This document shows, piece by piece, positions 5,806 to 15,258 of a stretch of DNA of 20,918 nt. The notes beneath the pieces are model-generated. The model was not told the DNA's origin, did not search any database, and saw only the letters and a program-made list of their open reading frames with translations. Source of the stretch: Lentihominibacter butyricus (GTDB lineage Bacteria > Bacillota > Clostridia > Peptostreptococcales > Anaerovoracaceae). The translations under genes were made by a program, and so were the position numbers. The stretch lies in the NCBI RefSeq assembly GCF_025567305.1, contig NZ_JAOQJP010000022.1, forward strand, positions 1 through 20,918. Reading direction: 5' to 3'. Numbering within the stretch: the stretch's first letter is position 1; each line of letters starts with the position of its first letter.

Positions 5806-8800
5806 ATGGAGAGGAAAAACAGGATTTTTAAAAGTTTCAGTATAGCACTGATAGCCATCATGATGCTTACTGCGATGATGCCATCCTGGGCATATGGAGA
5901 GACGGCCGGATCGGGCGCGGCTGTGCAGACAGCTGAACAGCATGCGGCTCAGTCGACTGCGCCGGCACCGGTCATAAAGAATGATCTTTCGGAGCAGAAA
6001 GCTTCATATGCTGTGGGAGATACGGCGAAAGCACTCACGGTCACTGCATCGTCAGATGACGGCGGAGAGCTTTCGTATCAGTGGCAGAAAAGTGCGGACA
6101 ACGAAGAGTTCGTGGATATAGACGATGCAGACGGTGCAGAGTACGTGCCGCCGACGGACAAGGCGGGGCTCTCGTACTACAGAGTCATCGTTACTTCTGT
6201 TATTGGAAAGGGCACAGCTTCGGAAGTCTCAGCGTCAGCGACAAGTCCAGCAGCAGCTGTCACAGTAAAGGACAGTACCGCTGTGAAAAGTCCGGCAAGA
6301 TCAGCAGAGTCAGCAGCCCCGGAAGGCGATGGCACGAAAACGGCACCTTACAGACTGGCGACAGCCGACGATCTCATGTGGTTTGCCGAGCAGGTCAACA
6401 AAACCGCTAAAAAGAGCACGTCTGCACTTTGCGCGGTATTGACTGCGGACATAGATCTCACAGGCAGAGACTGGACTCCGATCGGCACGATGACGAATAC
6501 ATACAGTGATTATATAGCATATGGTGGTGTATTCGACGGCAACGGCAAGACGATATCAGGGATAAATATAAATAGCTCGAGTAAATATCAGGCGCTGATA
6601 GGATATGCTAAAGGCGCAGAAGTGAAAGACCTGACGGTAACCGGGAGTATAAAGACCAGCGCTGAGTATGCTGCTGGTATAGTCGCTTACGGCAATCCTG
6701 TGACAACAACTGACTGTACGAATGCTGTGACAGTAAGCTCGGCAAAATATGCGGCAGGTATCGCAGCATTCGCAGGCACAGGCACAGTGATATCAGGATG
6801 CAGGAATACTGCACCGGTTTCAGCTGCCGGGGATTATCTCGGAGGTGTAGTTGCGACTGCAACAGGGAAAACAGAGATAAAGAGCTGTTTCAACAGCGCA
6901 GCTGTCACGAACAGCGGCAAGCCGGGAGGATATGTATACTGCACTGGCGGTATAGCAGGATCAGCATCATCGGACAGCGTGATCTCGATGTGCGGCAACA
7001 CGGGAGAGATAACGAGTACGATAAAGGGAACGGGCGGTATAGCCGGAAGGATAACGGGAACGATAGAGAAATGCTTCAATACCGGCGATGTCACGGGTAT
7101 ATACGAGACAGGCGGTATACTGGGCGCATCCAGCGGCAAGACGACTACGATCGAATCATGCTACAATACAGGAAATGTCAGCGGCACAGTTCCGACAGCG
7201 ACATTCAATGACACGAATGCAAAAGGCATAGGCGGTATAATAGGAGGAGTGTCGTCAAACAGTAATGTGGCTGCAGTGCTGGACTGCTATAATGCCGGTA
7301 CTGTGACGGACAGCACAGGTGTTTCAGGAGTCACTGCAGGTGGAGTCATAGGTACGAGCATCGGTAAAAATTACAACGGTGTAGAGACGAAAGACCTTGT
7401 CAGCGCAGACAATTCATACTACAGAGCAGATGCGGCTTCACAGGGAGACGGATACAGCAGCGATACAGAAGGGATAACTGCGAAGACGCGCGAGGAGATG
7501 ATCGCTCCGGGATTTGCAGCAGAGCTTGGAGATAACTATATCGTGCAGGATAACGCATATCCGGCACTCGGATGGCAGGATCCGAATGCGAAATATGCGG
7601 TGAAATTCAACATAACCCCTGAAGAAGCCAGCCTTGTCGTAAAGGATGCAGGCGGCAGCGATGTAGAGCCTTCAGACGGCACCCGCACATTTTCTCTCAG
7701 GAACGGCACATACAGCTATGAGATAACATGTGACGAGTGTGAAAGCGTGAGCGGCAGCTTTACAGTAGCGTACGGCGGACAGACGATAACAGTCGACCTG
7801 AAAGTAAAGAAGTACGACTACGTGTTCAAGACAGTGCCGGAGGATGCGACTCTGACTGTAAAAGGACAGAAGCCTCTTGCAGACGGACGCACATATCAGC
7901 TTGCGAAAAACGGCAATCCGTATGAGTATCAGGCAGAGAAATTCGGGTATGTTGCGAAGAGCGGCAGCTTCAAGGTCAAAGGCGATGCAGCTGCCGACCG
8001 GAAGACAATAACACTTAAAGAAGAAACTAAATACAAGGTAAAGATACCTTTCACTAAAGAAAAGGGCGGTCAGGACAACGAGACCAAGATAACCGTGATG
8101 AGCGTGGAATATCCTGACGCTGTTATAAAGGCTGAGGATGACGGAAGCTTTTCGCTCCCGAACGGAAGCTACAGCTACAAGATAACAAGTCCGGGATACA
8201 AGCCGGCAAGCGGTGAGTTTTCCGTGTACTATTCGGATCTGACTCTCGATGAGGCATATCTGAAAATACAGACCTCATGGGACGGCAGCACTCTCTCGGA
8301 ACCTGCAAAGGATGAGAGCGGAGCTTATCTGATATACACAGCTGACGAGCTGATGTGGTTCGACAGCAAGGCAGCACTGAGTTCATCTGCAAAGCTGATG
8401 GCAGATATCAGGATAAATGATTCTGTCGATGCGGCTCCCGGCAGTGCAGTATACAAATGGTCGACTGTAGGCACGACAAGCAGCAAAGCATATACAGGTA
8501 CATTCGACGGCAGCGGACATACGATATCAGGCCTTTATGTGAATAACGGATCGACATCGAATACAGGCCTGTTCGGATACGTTGGAAAAACCGGACAGAT
8601 AAAGGATCTTACCGTTGCTGACAGTATATTCATTTCGACCGGCAGCTATACAGGCGCGATCGTCGGAGATCTGGCAGGAAATATGACAGGCTGCCATGCG
8701 GCTGCGAATGTCAAAGTTACAGGCAAATCTTATGTAGGCGGTATCGTGGGAGAACTCGATACAGGCGGCAGCGTTTCAGGCTGTTCGAATGAAGCATCAG

Positions 8801-11800
8801 TCACTGCGACAGCAGCATATGCAGGCGGCATCGCCGGAAGGATCTACTCTGCCTCGGGAAGCGCGCTTACGGATTCGTACAATAAAGGCGATGTGACGTG
8901 TACGTCATACGCGGGCGGTATCACAGGCGTGATATATAACGGAGGTACTGTACAAAGTGTATACAGTACCGGCAGCGTCAAGGCAACGGCATCGTCTGGC
9001 TGTGCAGGCGGTATCACGGGACAGCTCAGATACGGCAGCATTAAATATGCATATGCGGCAGGAAGCCTCGAAGGTACTGTTGCCGGCGGCGTTGCAGGAA
9101 ATATGGATTTTGCACGTGGGAGCAAGACGCTCAATAATGTGTACTATCTGGAAAGTCTGGCAGACGACTGGATCGGAGCGGTCAATGGATGCAGTGTCAG
9201 CGGAACAGCAGCTGCAAGATCAGCATCTGACATCATGCAGCTGAGCTGCGGCTCGGAAGACGCTGACCTCGGAACAGGCTTCAGCGCTGACAAAGACGGC
9301 ATCAACGGCGGATATCCGGTACTGAACTGGCAGACAGATGCGCCGTCAACAGATCCGGGAGAGCCGGTACCGTCTGCAGGCGGATGGGACGGCAGGATTT
9401 CGGCAGAAGCACCGGCTCAGAAAGACGGAGTGTATCAGCTGGAGACGGCAGGTGACCTTAAGTGGTTCGCCGAAAAGATCGCAGAAGACAGAGCGATAAA
9501 GGGTGTACTGACGAAGGATATAGACCTCAACAACAGAGCATGGAAGCCTGCAGGCGGCAGCGATGCAGATACGGCATTCGCAGGCAGTCTGGACGGTGCA
9601 GGCCACAGCATAACAGGATTTTATGCAAAGGGCAGCGGCGCGGGACTTTTCGCATACAATGCAGGAACGGTCAAAGCTCTTGAGATATCGGGAACGGTGA
9701 GAAATGCGGACAATGCGGCAGCAGTCGCAGCCATAAACGCAGGAACTGTTTCCGGGGTGACGTCGAACGTTACCGTAAAGGGCGGCAACAGTGTCGCAGG
9801 TATCGCTGCAGTCAATGAAGGCGGCACGATAAAAGACTGCACAAACAACGGAACAGTCTCAGGTGGGCAGTACATAGCCGGCATCACCGCAGTGAACAGG
9901 GGAACTGTCTCAGGCTCGGTGAATACAGCTATGATCACCGCATCTGGGACATTTGCAGCAGGTATCGCTGCGGACAACACTTCCGACAGTAAAAACAGCG
10001 GAAAGATCAGCAGATGTGCGAACAGCGGACATGTGATAAGCACTGTGAAGAATCAGACGGTATTCACAGGCGGCATCGCGGGAAGAAACGATTCGCAGAC
10101 GACATCTGTATACAATACAGGAAACGTAGTCAGCAGAGGCAGCGGAACCGGCGGATGCGTCGGTATAAACACGACAGGGTCCACAGCGAAAGGACTTTAC
10201 AGCACAGGTGATGTGACAGGAGCATATGTCGATACGGAAAGCGGCGAAGAATTCCGTGTCGGAGGCGCCGTAGGCGAAGTGGTCAGCGGTGTGAGCGAAG
10301 CTTACTATCTGGATCTGCGCGACATCGCAGACAGCGGTTCGAACGGCGGTACGGCAGTTCCGCTCGCGACACTGCTTACGAAGGCGGGAGATCTGACGGA
10401 AATGACTCCTGTAAAGAGCGCAGCGGATGGAACAGTTTCACTGCCTTCGGACGTCAGCGTCGGAGACACGCTCAAGGTGACTTTCAGGGATTCGTCCGTG
10501 AAGGATCCTATATGCGTATGGTACAGAGACTGGAGCGGCGAACAGGAGGTAGTAGCTGTTTCAGACACATATACAGTGCCAAGCGATATGGCAGGCAGCA
10601 AGATATATGTAAAATGCATGGACCCTGCGCTTTCAGGTATCGTGAAGTGCGGCTCGGAAAGCATACAGGGCTTTACAGGAACAGCTAAAATAAGCGGAAA
10701 CGCGGTAGTGGGACATACTCTTACTGCCGAATACTCAGGCAAAGCCGGCAGCGCCGACCTGAAATACCAGTGGTACAGAGGAAACAAAGCGATAGAGTCA
10801 GCTACAGGCAAGACCTATACTGTGACGGAAGACGATCTCGGAAAGACGATAAGCGTTGCGATCTCCAGCAGCAGGATGCCCGGAGAGATCAAAGCATCCG
10901 CAGGCACTGTGAAGACAGGGGACGCAGCAGGCATCTGGCCTGCGAAAGAATGCAAGGAACCGACACTGACTGCAGGCATTTATATGATATCGAATGAAGC
11001 CGAGCTGAAATGGTTCGTGAACAAGGTGAACGGCGGCGCGACTTCGGCAGATGCAAGGCTGACGGCAGATATAGCACTGAAATCTGAAAAGTGGTATCCG
11101 ATCGGATGCGGCAAGCCTTATACAGGCACGTTCGACGGAAAAGGCAGGACAGTCAGCAGCCTTGCGATCGTTTCGGAAAATGACGATCAGGGCTTTTTCG
11201 GTGAAGTAGGCGGAAAGGGTATCGTCAAGGATCTGAACGTGTCCGGAAGCGTCAATGCAGGTGGGACATCATACAATACAGGCGGTATCGCGGGCAATGT
11301 GGAAGGAAAGATCACGGGCTGTACTTTCAGCGGAACTGTGACAGGCGTGAGTGACGTCGGCGGTATCGCAGGACAGCTGGGTCTGAACGCTCAGATCAGC
11401 CAGTGCAGATCGTCCGCGGCAGTGACAGGAAATGAACGTGTCGGCGGTATCACTGGATCGGTATCATACGGAACTGTGAGCCAGTGCGTGAATACCGGCG
11501 CGGTAGGAACGAGCGGCACGACGTCATATGCAGGCGGTATCGCAGGCGTGATGACGAACTACGCTGTGATCGAAGGCTCATACAACAGAGGCAGCGTCAG
11601 CGGAACAAGCTACAAAGGCGGTATCGCGGGCGAGGCAACGGTATGCGCGGCACCTCAGGGCTGCTACAGCACAGGAACTGTAGAAGCAGGACTTTACTCA
11701 TACGGAGTGCTCGGAAGCATATCCGGTACAGAATATATAAGCCAGACGACAGGGAGCTACTACCTGGCTGAAAATGAAAGTGCGGCGACAGACAAGACGG

Positions 11801-14322
11801 CGACCGGTGCAAGTGCGGAGAGCATGAAGAAGGCGAAGTTCGTAGACTATCTGAACAGCCAGGCTGGAAGCAAGTACTTTACAGAAGACACGAAGAACAC
11901 CAACGACGGATTCCCTGTGCTCCAGTGGGAGATCAGCGGCACGTCGGGAGGCAGCACGGGCGGAGGAGACAAGCCTGCCGAAGCAGACGAGATCAAAGTC
12001 ACGATAACGATCATAGGCGACTCCGTTCACGGCGCAGATGGCGAACACAAGGAATATTACGACTGGCTGGGAAGAAAGCAGTATACGATGGAGCTCGGAT
12101 CGACGGCCCTCGATCTGTTCAAAAAAGCTGCAGCAGATGCAGGCATCGAATACGAGATGAGCGGCAACAGCTATGTATCATCGCTGTACTTCCCGGATGA
12201 CAAGATAAATCTCGGCGAGTTCTCGAACGGACCTCGCAGCGGATGGATGTACACGATAAACGGCAAGTTCACCGACTACATGAGCGCAGTGACGCTGAAG
12301 GACGGAGACGATATGCGTTTCTTCTATGTCGACGACTACAACGATGTGGACTGGTCCGGAAGCAAGACAGCTGCAGAAGCAGCCGCAGAGGTTGAAGATC
12401 TGATAAACGCTCTTCCTGACCCGGACAAGCTGACTCTTGCAGACAGCGCTGCAGTGGATAAGGCAGACAGCGCATACAGCTCACTGAGTGAAGAAGCAAA
12501 GCAGCTCGTTTCGGCAGCTGCTAAGGCGAAGCTGGATGCATCGATAGTGAAGATCGAGGAACTCAGGAAGGCTGTACGTGCTTCACTTGATGAGATGTAC
12601 AGGACGACAGGAAACTCGATCCTGAAGAAGACAGAGAAATACAGTCTCGACGTAGGCACGTCGCATGGAGAATGGGCTGCACTCGGACTTGCGAGAGCAG
12701 GCATAATGAGAGACAGCACAGCAGAAGATTACGCGCAGAACGTATTCAAATATGTGAAGAAAAAGTCGAGCGCGAAGCTGCATGCATCGAAGTCGACGGA
12801 CAACTCGAGAGTGATACTGGCACTCACATCGATAGGCAGAGATGTGACCGACGTGGCAGGATATGACCTGCTGGAGCCGCTTGCAGACTTTGATTATGTA
12901 AAGGCTCAGGGCATCAACGGTCCTATATGGGCGCTCATCGCCCTGGATTCTCATAAATATGAGATCCCTGAGGCGCCGAAGGGTACTTCTCAGACGACAA
13001 GGGAACTCCTCATAAGCAGCATACTCGATGCACAGCTTGCAGACGGAGGATGGGCGATAGATGAGAAATCCGCAGAGGTCGACATCACTGCGATGGCGAT
13101 CCAGGCTCTGGCGCCTTACTGCAAGTCAGATGAGAAAGTCAATGACGCAGTGAACAGAGCTCTTGCGAAGCTTTCCGACATGCAGGGAGCTGACGGCAAG
13201 TTCAGAGCATACGGAACAGCCAATGCCGAATCAAATGCGCAGGTCATCGTGGCGCTCACGAGTCTCGGAATAGATCCGGCAGAGGACGCAAGATTCATCA
13301 AGAACGGCAGCAGCGTGCTCGATGCGCTGGCATCATTCTACAGTGACGGTACATTCAGACACACGCTGACAAGTGAAGAGTCAGACAACGGTATCGCGAC
13401 TGAGCAGGCATATTACGCTCTGGCGTCATACCACAGGATGCTGGAAGGCAGGACCACACTGTTCGACATGTCGGATGTTGAAAGCTTCGCAAAGATAGAA
13501 GGCAAGACTGATGAGAATACTGACGGTAACGGACAGAACAGCTCCGGCAGCAAGACCGGCACCAAGCAGGCGTCAGGATCGACAAAGAGCATCAAGAGCA
13601 AGCTCACAGACGCAGATAAAGTCATGAGGATGATTGATGCGATAATAAGCCCTGAGGACAGTGCGGATGCACTCTCGGCAGATATATCGAAACTCACAGA
13701 CGATCAGCTAAAGTCGATAATAGATGCATACAAGGCTTATGAGTCACTGAGCGATGACGATAAACTGCTCGTGAAGAACTACAGTGACTTCAAAAAGTTG
13801 CTCGACAGGATCGGAACGGAGATGCACAGAGACGGAAAGAGTGGTATCATTGTGGAAGGCATCGACTGGCATTACCGGCTCATCGTCGAGAAAAAAGACT
13901 TTGACAAGAGTACTGCAGCCGATATAGGCAGAAAGCTGAATGATGATTCGGAACTGCTCGTTTCATATGATATATATTTCAGGGATCTTGTCACAGGTGA
14001 CAGGTACGAGCCTGAGAAACCTGTGACCGTGAAGATGCCGAAACCTGACATGAAGGATTTCGACTCTGCAGTGATAGTGCACGTCGATGACGAAGGCGGC
14101 ATCAGCTTTATAAAGTGCACTGAAAAAGACGGATACCTCGTATTCACTGCTCAGGAATTTTCGATGTATGCTGTTGCAGGCGTGACGGGAGTATGGGGAG
14201 ACCTGCTGCCTGTCGCATCGGCTACAATGGATCATATGATATGGATAATCATAGCGGCGGCAGCAGCGGCAGCGCTCGCGGCTGTTATCATTGCAAGAAG
14301 GCGTACGAAGAAACAGGCATAG
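5806..14322 (+). CDS. Giant surface protein: GLUG modules, DUF4430 and alpha/alpha-toroid
   Basis: 2838 residues. Approximate layout: signal peptide 1-31; Ig-like segment 54-155; GLUG module 1 175-600; three PEGA-like beta repeats 600-824; GLUG module 2 835-1180; module 3 1195-1505; two Ig-like segments 1530-1705; module 4 1716-2040; DUF4430 2058-2184 (SGWMYTING near 2145); helical segment 2184-2258; alpha/alpha-toroid of the squalene-cyclase/prenyltransferase fold 2258-2559 (DGGWAIDEKS, VDITAMAIQAL at 2425-2435); low-complexity linker; helical domain 2599-2679; beta domain 2679-2795; TM helix 2811-2830 with basic end RRRTKKQA. There is no LPXTG motif, so it is membrane-anchored. Each GLUG module opens with a DLMWF-like motif and FDGxGxTISG; about 25 GGIAG-type repeats in total suggest beta-helix stalks. 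DUF4430 and the toroid match the two domains of transcobalamin, in reverse order. Likely a B12 capture protein (inferred). GGAGG lies 6 bases before the ATG. Confidence 0.93.
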   Translation: MERKNRIFKSFSIALIAIMMLTAMMPSWAYGETAGSGAAVQTAEQHAAQSTAPAPVIKNDLSEQKASYAVGDTAKALTVTASSDDGGELSYQWQKSADNEEFVDIDDADGAEYVPPTDKAGLSYYRVIVTSVIGKGTASEVSASATSPAAAVTVKDSTAVKSPARSAESAAPEGDGTKTAPYRLATADDLMWFAEQVNKTAKKSTSALCAVLTADIDLTGRDWTPIGTMTNTYSDYIAYGGVFDGNGKTISGININSSSKYQALIGYAKGAEVKDLTVTGSIKTSAEYAAGIVAYGNPVTTTDCTNAVTVSSAKYAAGIAAFAGTGTVISGCRNTAPVSAAGDYLGGVVATATGKTEIKSCFNSAAVTNSGKPGGYVYCTGGIAGSASSDSVISMCGNTGEITSTIKGTGGIAGRITGTIEKCFNTGDVTGIYETGGILGASSGKTTTIESCYNTGNVSGTVPTATFNDTNAKGIGGIIGGVSSNSNVAAVLDCYNAGTVTDSTGVSGVTAGGVIGTSIGKNYNGVETKDLVSADNSYYRADAASQGDGYSSDTEGITAKTREEMIAPGFAAELGDNYIVQDNAYPALGWQDPNAKYAVKFNITPEEASLVVKDAGGSDVEPSDGTRTFSLRNGTYSYEITCDECESVSGSFTVAYGGQTITVDLKVKKYDYVFKTVPEDATLTVKGQKPLADGRTYQLAKNGNPYEYQAEKFGYVAKSGSFKVKGDAAADRKTITLKEETKYKVKIPFTKEKGGQDNETKITVMSVEYPDAVIKAEDDGSFSLPNGSYSYKITSPGYKPASGEFSVYYSDLTLDEAYLKIQTSWDGSTLSEPAKDESGAYLIYTADELMWFDSKAALSSSAKLMADIRINDSVDAAPGSAVYKWSTVGTTSSKAYTGTFDGSGHTISGLYVNNGSTSNTGLFGYVGKTGQIKDLTVADSIFISTGSYTGAIVGDLAGNMTGCHAAANVKVTGKSYVGGIVGELDTGGSVSGCSNEASVTATAAYAGGIAGRIYSASGSALTDSYNKGDVTCTSYAGGITGVIYNGGTVQSVYSTGSVKATASSGCAGGITGQLRYGSIKYAYAAGSLEGTVAGGVAGNMDFARGSKTLNNVYYLESLADDWIGAVNGCSVSGTAAARSASDIMQLSCGSEDADLGTGFSADKDGINGGYPVLNWQTDAPSTDPGEPVPSAGGWDGRISAEAPAQKDGVYQLETAGDLKWFAEKIAEDRAIKGVLTKDIDLNNRAWKPAGGSDADTAFAGSLDGAGHSITGFYAKGSGAGLFAYNAGTVKALEISGTVRNADNAAAVAAINAGTVSGVTSNVTVKGGNSVAGIAAVNEGGTIKDCTNNGTVSGGQYIAGITAVNRGTVSGSVNTAMITASGTFAAGIAADNTSDSKNSGKISRCANSGHVISTVKNQTVFTGGIAGRNDSQTTSVYNTGNVVSRGSGTGGCVGINTTGSTAKGLYSTGDVTGAYVDTESGEEFRVGGAVGEVVSGVSEAYYLDLRDIADSGSNGGTAVPLATLLTKAGDLTEMTPVKSAADGTVSLPSDVSVGDTLKVTFRDSSVKDPICVWYRDWSGEQEVVAVSDTYTVPSDMAGSKIYVKCMDPALSGIVKCGSESIQGFTGTAKISGNAVVGHTLTAEYSGKAGSADLKYQWYRGNKAIESATGKTYTVTEDDLGKTISVAISSSRMPGEIKASAGTVKTGDAAGIWPAKECKEPTLTAGIYMISNEAELKWFVNKVNGGATSADARLTADIALKSEKWYPIGCGKPYTGTFDGKGRTVSSLAIVSENDDQGFFGEVGGKGIVKDLNVSGSVNAGGTSYNTGGIAGNVEGKITGCTFSGTVTGVSDVGGIAGQLGLNAQISQCRSSAAVTGNERVGGITGSVSYGTVSQCVNTGAVGTSGTTSYAGGIAGVMTNYAVIEGSYNRGSVSGTSYKGGIAGEATVCAAPQGCYSTGTVEAGLYSYGVLGSISGTEYISQTTGSYYLAENESAATDKTATGASAESMKKAKFVDYLNSQAGSKYFTEDTKNTNDGFPVLQWEISGTSGGSTGGGDKPAEADEIKVTITIIGDSVHGADGEHKEYYDWLGRKQYTMELGSTALDLFKKAAADAGIEYEMSGNSYVSSLYFPDDKINLGEFSNGPRSGWMYTINGKFTDYMSAVTLKDGDDMRFFYVDDYNDVDWSGSKTAAEAAAEVEDLINALPDPDKLTLADSAAVDKADSAYSSLSEEAKQLVSAAAKAKLDASIVKIEELRKAVRASLDEMYRTTGNSILKKTEKYSLDVGTSHGEWAALGLARAGIMRDSTAEDYAQNVFKYVKKKSSAKLHASKSTDNSRVILALTSIGRDVTDVAGYDLLEPLADFDYVKAQGINGPIWALIALDSHKYEIPEAPKGTSQTTRELLISSILDAQLADGGWAIDEKSAEVDITAMAIQALAPYCKSDEKVNDAVNRALAKLSDMQGADGKFRAYGTANAESNAQVIVALTSLGIDPAEDARFIKNGSSVLDALASFYSDGTFRHTLTSEESDNGIATEQAYYALASYHRMLEGRTTLFDMSDVESFAKIEGKTDENTDGNGQNSSGSKTGTKQASGSTKSIKSKLTDADKVMRMIDAIISPEDSADALSADISKLTDDQLKSIIDAYKAYESLSDDDKLLVKNYSDFKKLLDRIGTEMHRDGKSGIIVEGIDWHYRLIVEKKDFDKSTAADIGRKLNDDSELLVSYDIYFRDLVTGDRYEPEKPVTVKMPKPDMKDFDSAVIVHVDDEGGISFIKCTEKDGYLVFTAQEFSMYAVAGVTGVWGDLLPVASATMDHMIWIIIAAAAAAALAAVIIARRRTKKQA

Positions 14323-14337
14323 CGGGTATTTTAAATA

Positions 14338-15258
14338 ATGTATAGATCAAGAAACCACAGAGACACATTTTCAACATACAGTCCGGTGATAAACTTCACG
14401 TTTTTCATCGGGGCTGTGGTATTCGGGATGGTGCTGATCCATCCCGGGTTCCTGGTGTGCTCTGTGGTTTCTGCTGTCATTTACTATCTTATCGTAAAGG
14501 GCAGGCGTGCTGTAAAGCTGCTGGCAGGGCTGATCCCGGTGCTTGCAGCGGTCACGCTGATAAACCCTCTGCTCAATACGCAGGGCAGCCGCGTGCTGTT
14601 CACGTACATGGGAGGGCGGCCGTATACTGCAGAGGCTCTGTTTTACGGAATGGCGCTTGCGGCGATGTTTGCTGCTGTGGTGTTGTGGTTTTCGTGCTAT
14701 AATGTCGTGATGACAAGTGATAAATTCATCCACATGTTCGGCAGGATGGCACCGTCGGTATCGCTGATCCTGACGATGGTCCTCAGGCTGGTGCCGGGCT
14801 ACAGGCACAGGCTGAGGCAGATCTCGACAGCGAGGAGATGCATAGGCATGGCGGGCGGCTCTGACGGCCGAACCTCCGGGAGGAGAGAACGGATGCGTAA
14901 CGGGATGGCGGAAGTTTCGGCACTTACCTCATGGGCGTTCGAGAGCGGTATCGTAACGGCCGACAGCATGCGGGGCAGAGGTTACGGCAGCGGCCGCAGA
15001 ACGAACTTTTCAGTGTACAGGTTCGAGCTGAGAGATCGCATCATGCTCTCGTGCATGGCAGTGCTCATGGCAGTGACGGCATGCTGCTGCATCGCAGGTG
15101 CTGCAGAAGTCGCGTATACGCCTGAGCTTTACATAAAGCCTGCAGGAGATCCGGTTTCAGTCGCGGGACTGATCTCGTACGGTATTTTTCTGATGATCCC
15201 GGCGGGGGTGAACATTACGGAGGAGATAAAATGGCGCATTTTGAGATCAAAGATCTGA
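14338..15258 (+). CDS. ECF transporter T component (first copy)
   Basis: This is the transmembrane coupling subunit of an energy-coupling factor vitamin importer: 306 residues, hydrophobic N-terminal helices, then a cytoplasmic coupling region with STARRCIG (163-170) and SMRGRGYG (210-217), matching the two Arg-containing motifs that dock T components onto the ATPases, then two further TM helices. It starts 15 bases after the giant gene. No good ribosome site precedes its ATG (only GCGGG), so translation may depend on coupling to the gene before. Its 3' end overlaps the ATPase gene by 28 bases. It is paralogous to the T component at the end of the operon, sharing PVIN near the start, SDKFIHMFGR versus ADKVVYLFGR, and FSVYRF versus FSIYRF. 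Confidence 0.9.
   Translation: MYRSRNHRDTFSTYSPVINFTFFIGAVVFGMVLIHPGFLVCSVVSAVIYYLIVKGRRAVKLLAGLIPVLAAVTLINPLLNTQGSRVLFTYMGGRPYTAEALFYGMALAAMFAAVVLWFSCYNVVMTSDKFIHMFGRMAPSVSLILTMVLRLVPGYRHRLRQISTARRCIGMAGGSDGRTSGRRERMRNGMAEVSALTSWAFESGIVTADSMRGRGYGSGRRTNFSVYRFELRDRIMLSCMAVLMAVTACCCIAGAAEVAYTPELYIKPAGDPVSVAGLISYGIFLMIPAGVNITEEIKWRILRSKI

Noticed and set aside
6328..11935. Possible CRISPR array or DNA satellite in the giant gene
   Set aside because: The repeats are protein-level GLUG modules with variable spacing and diverged DNA, inside one continuous reading frame.
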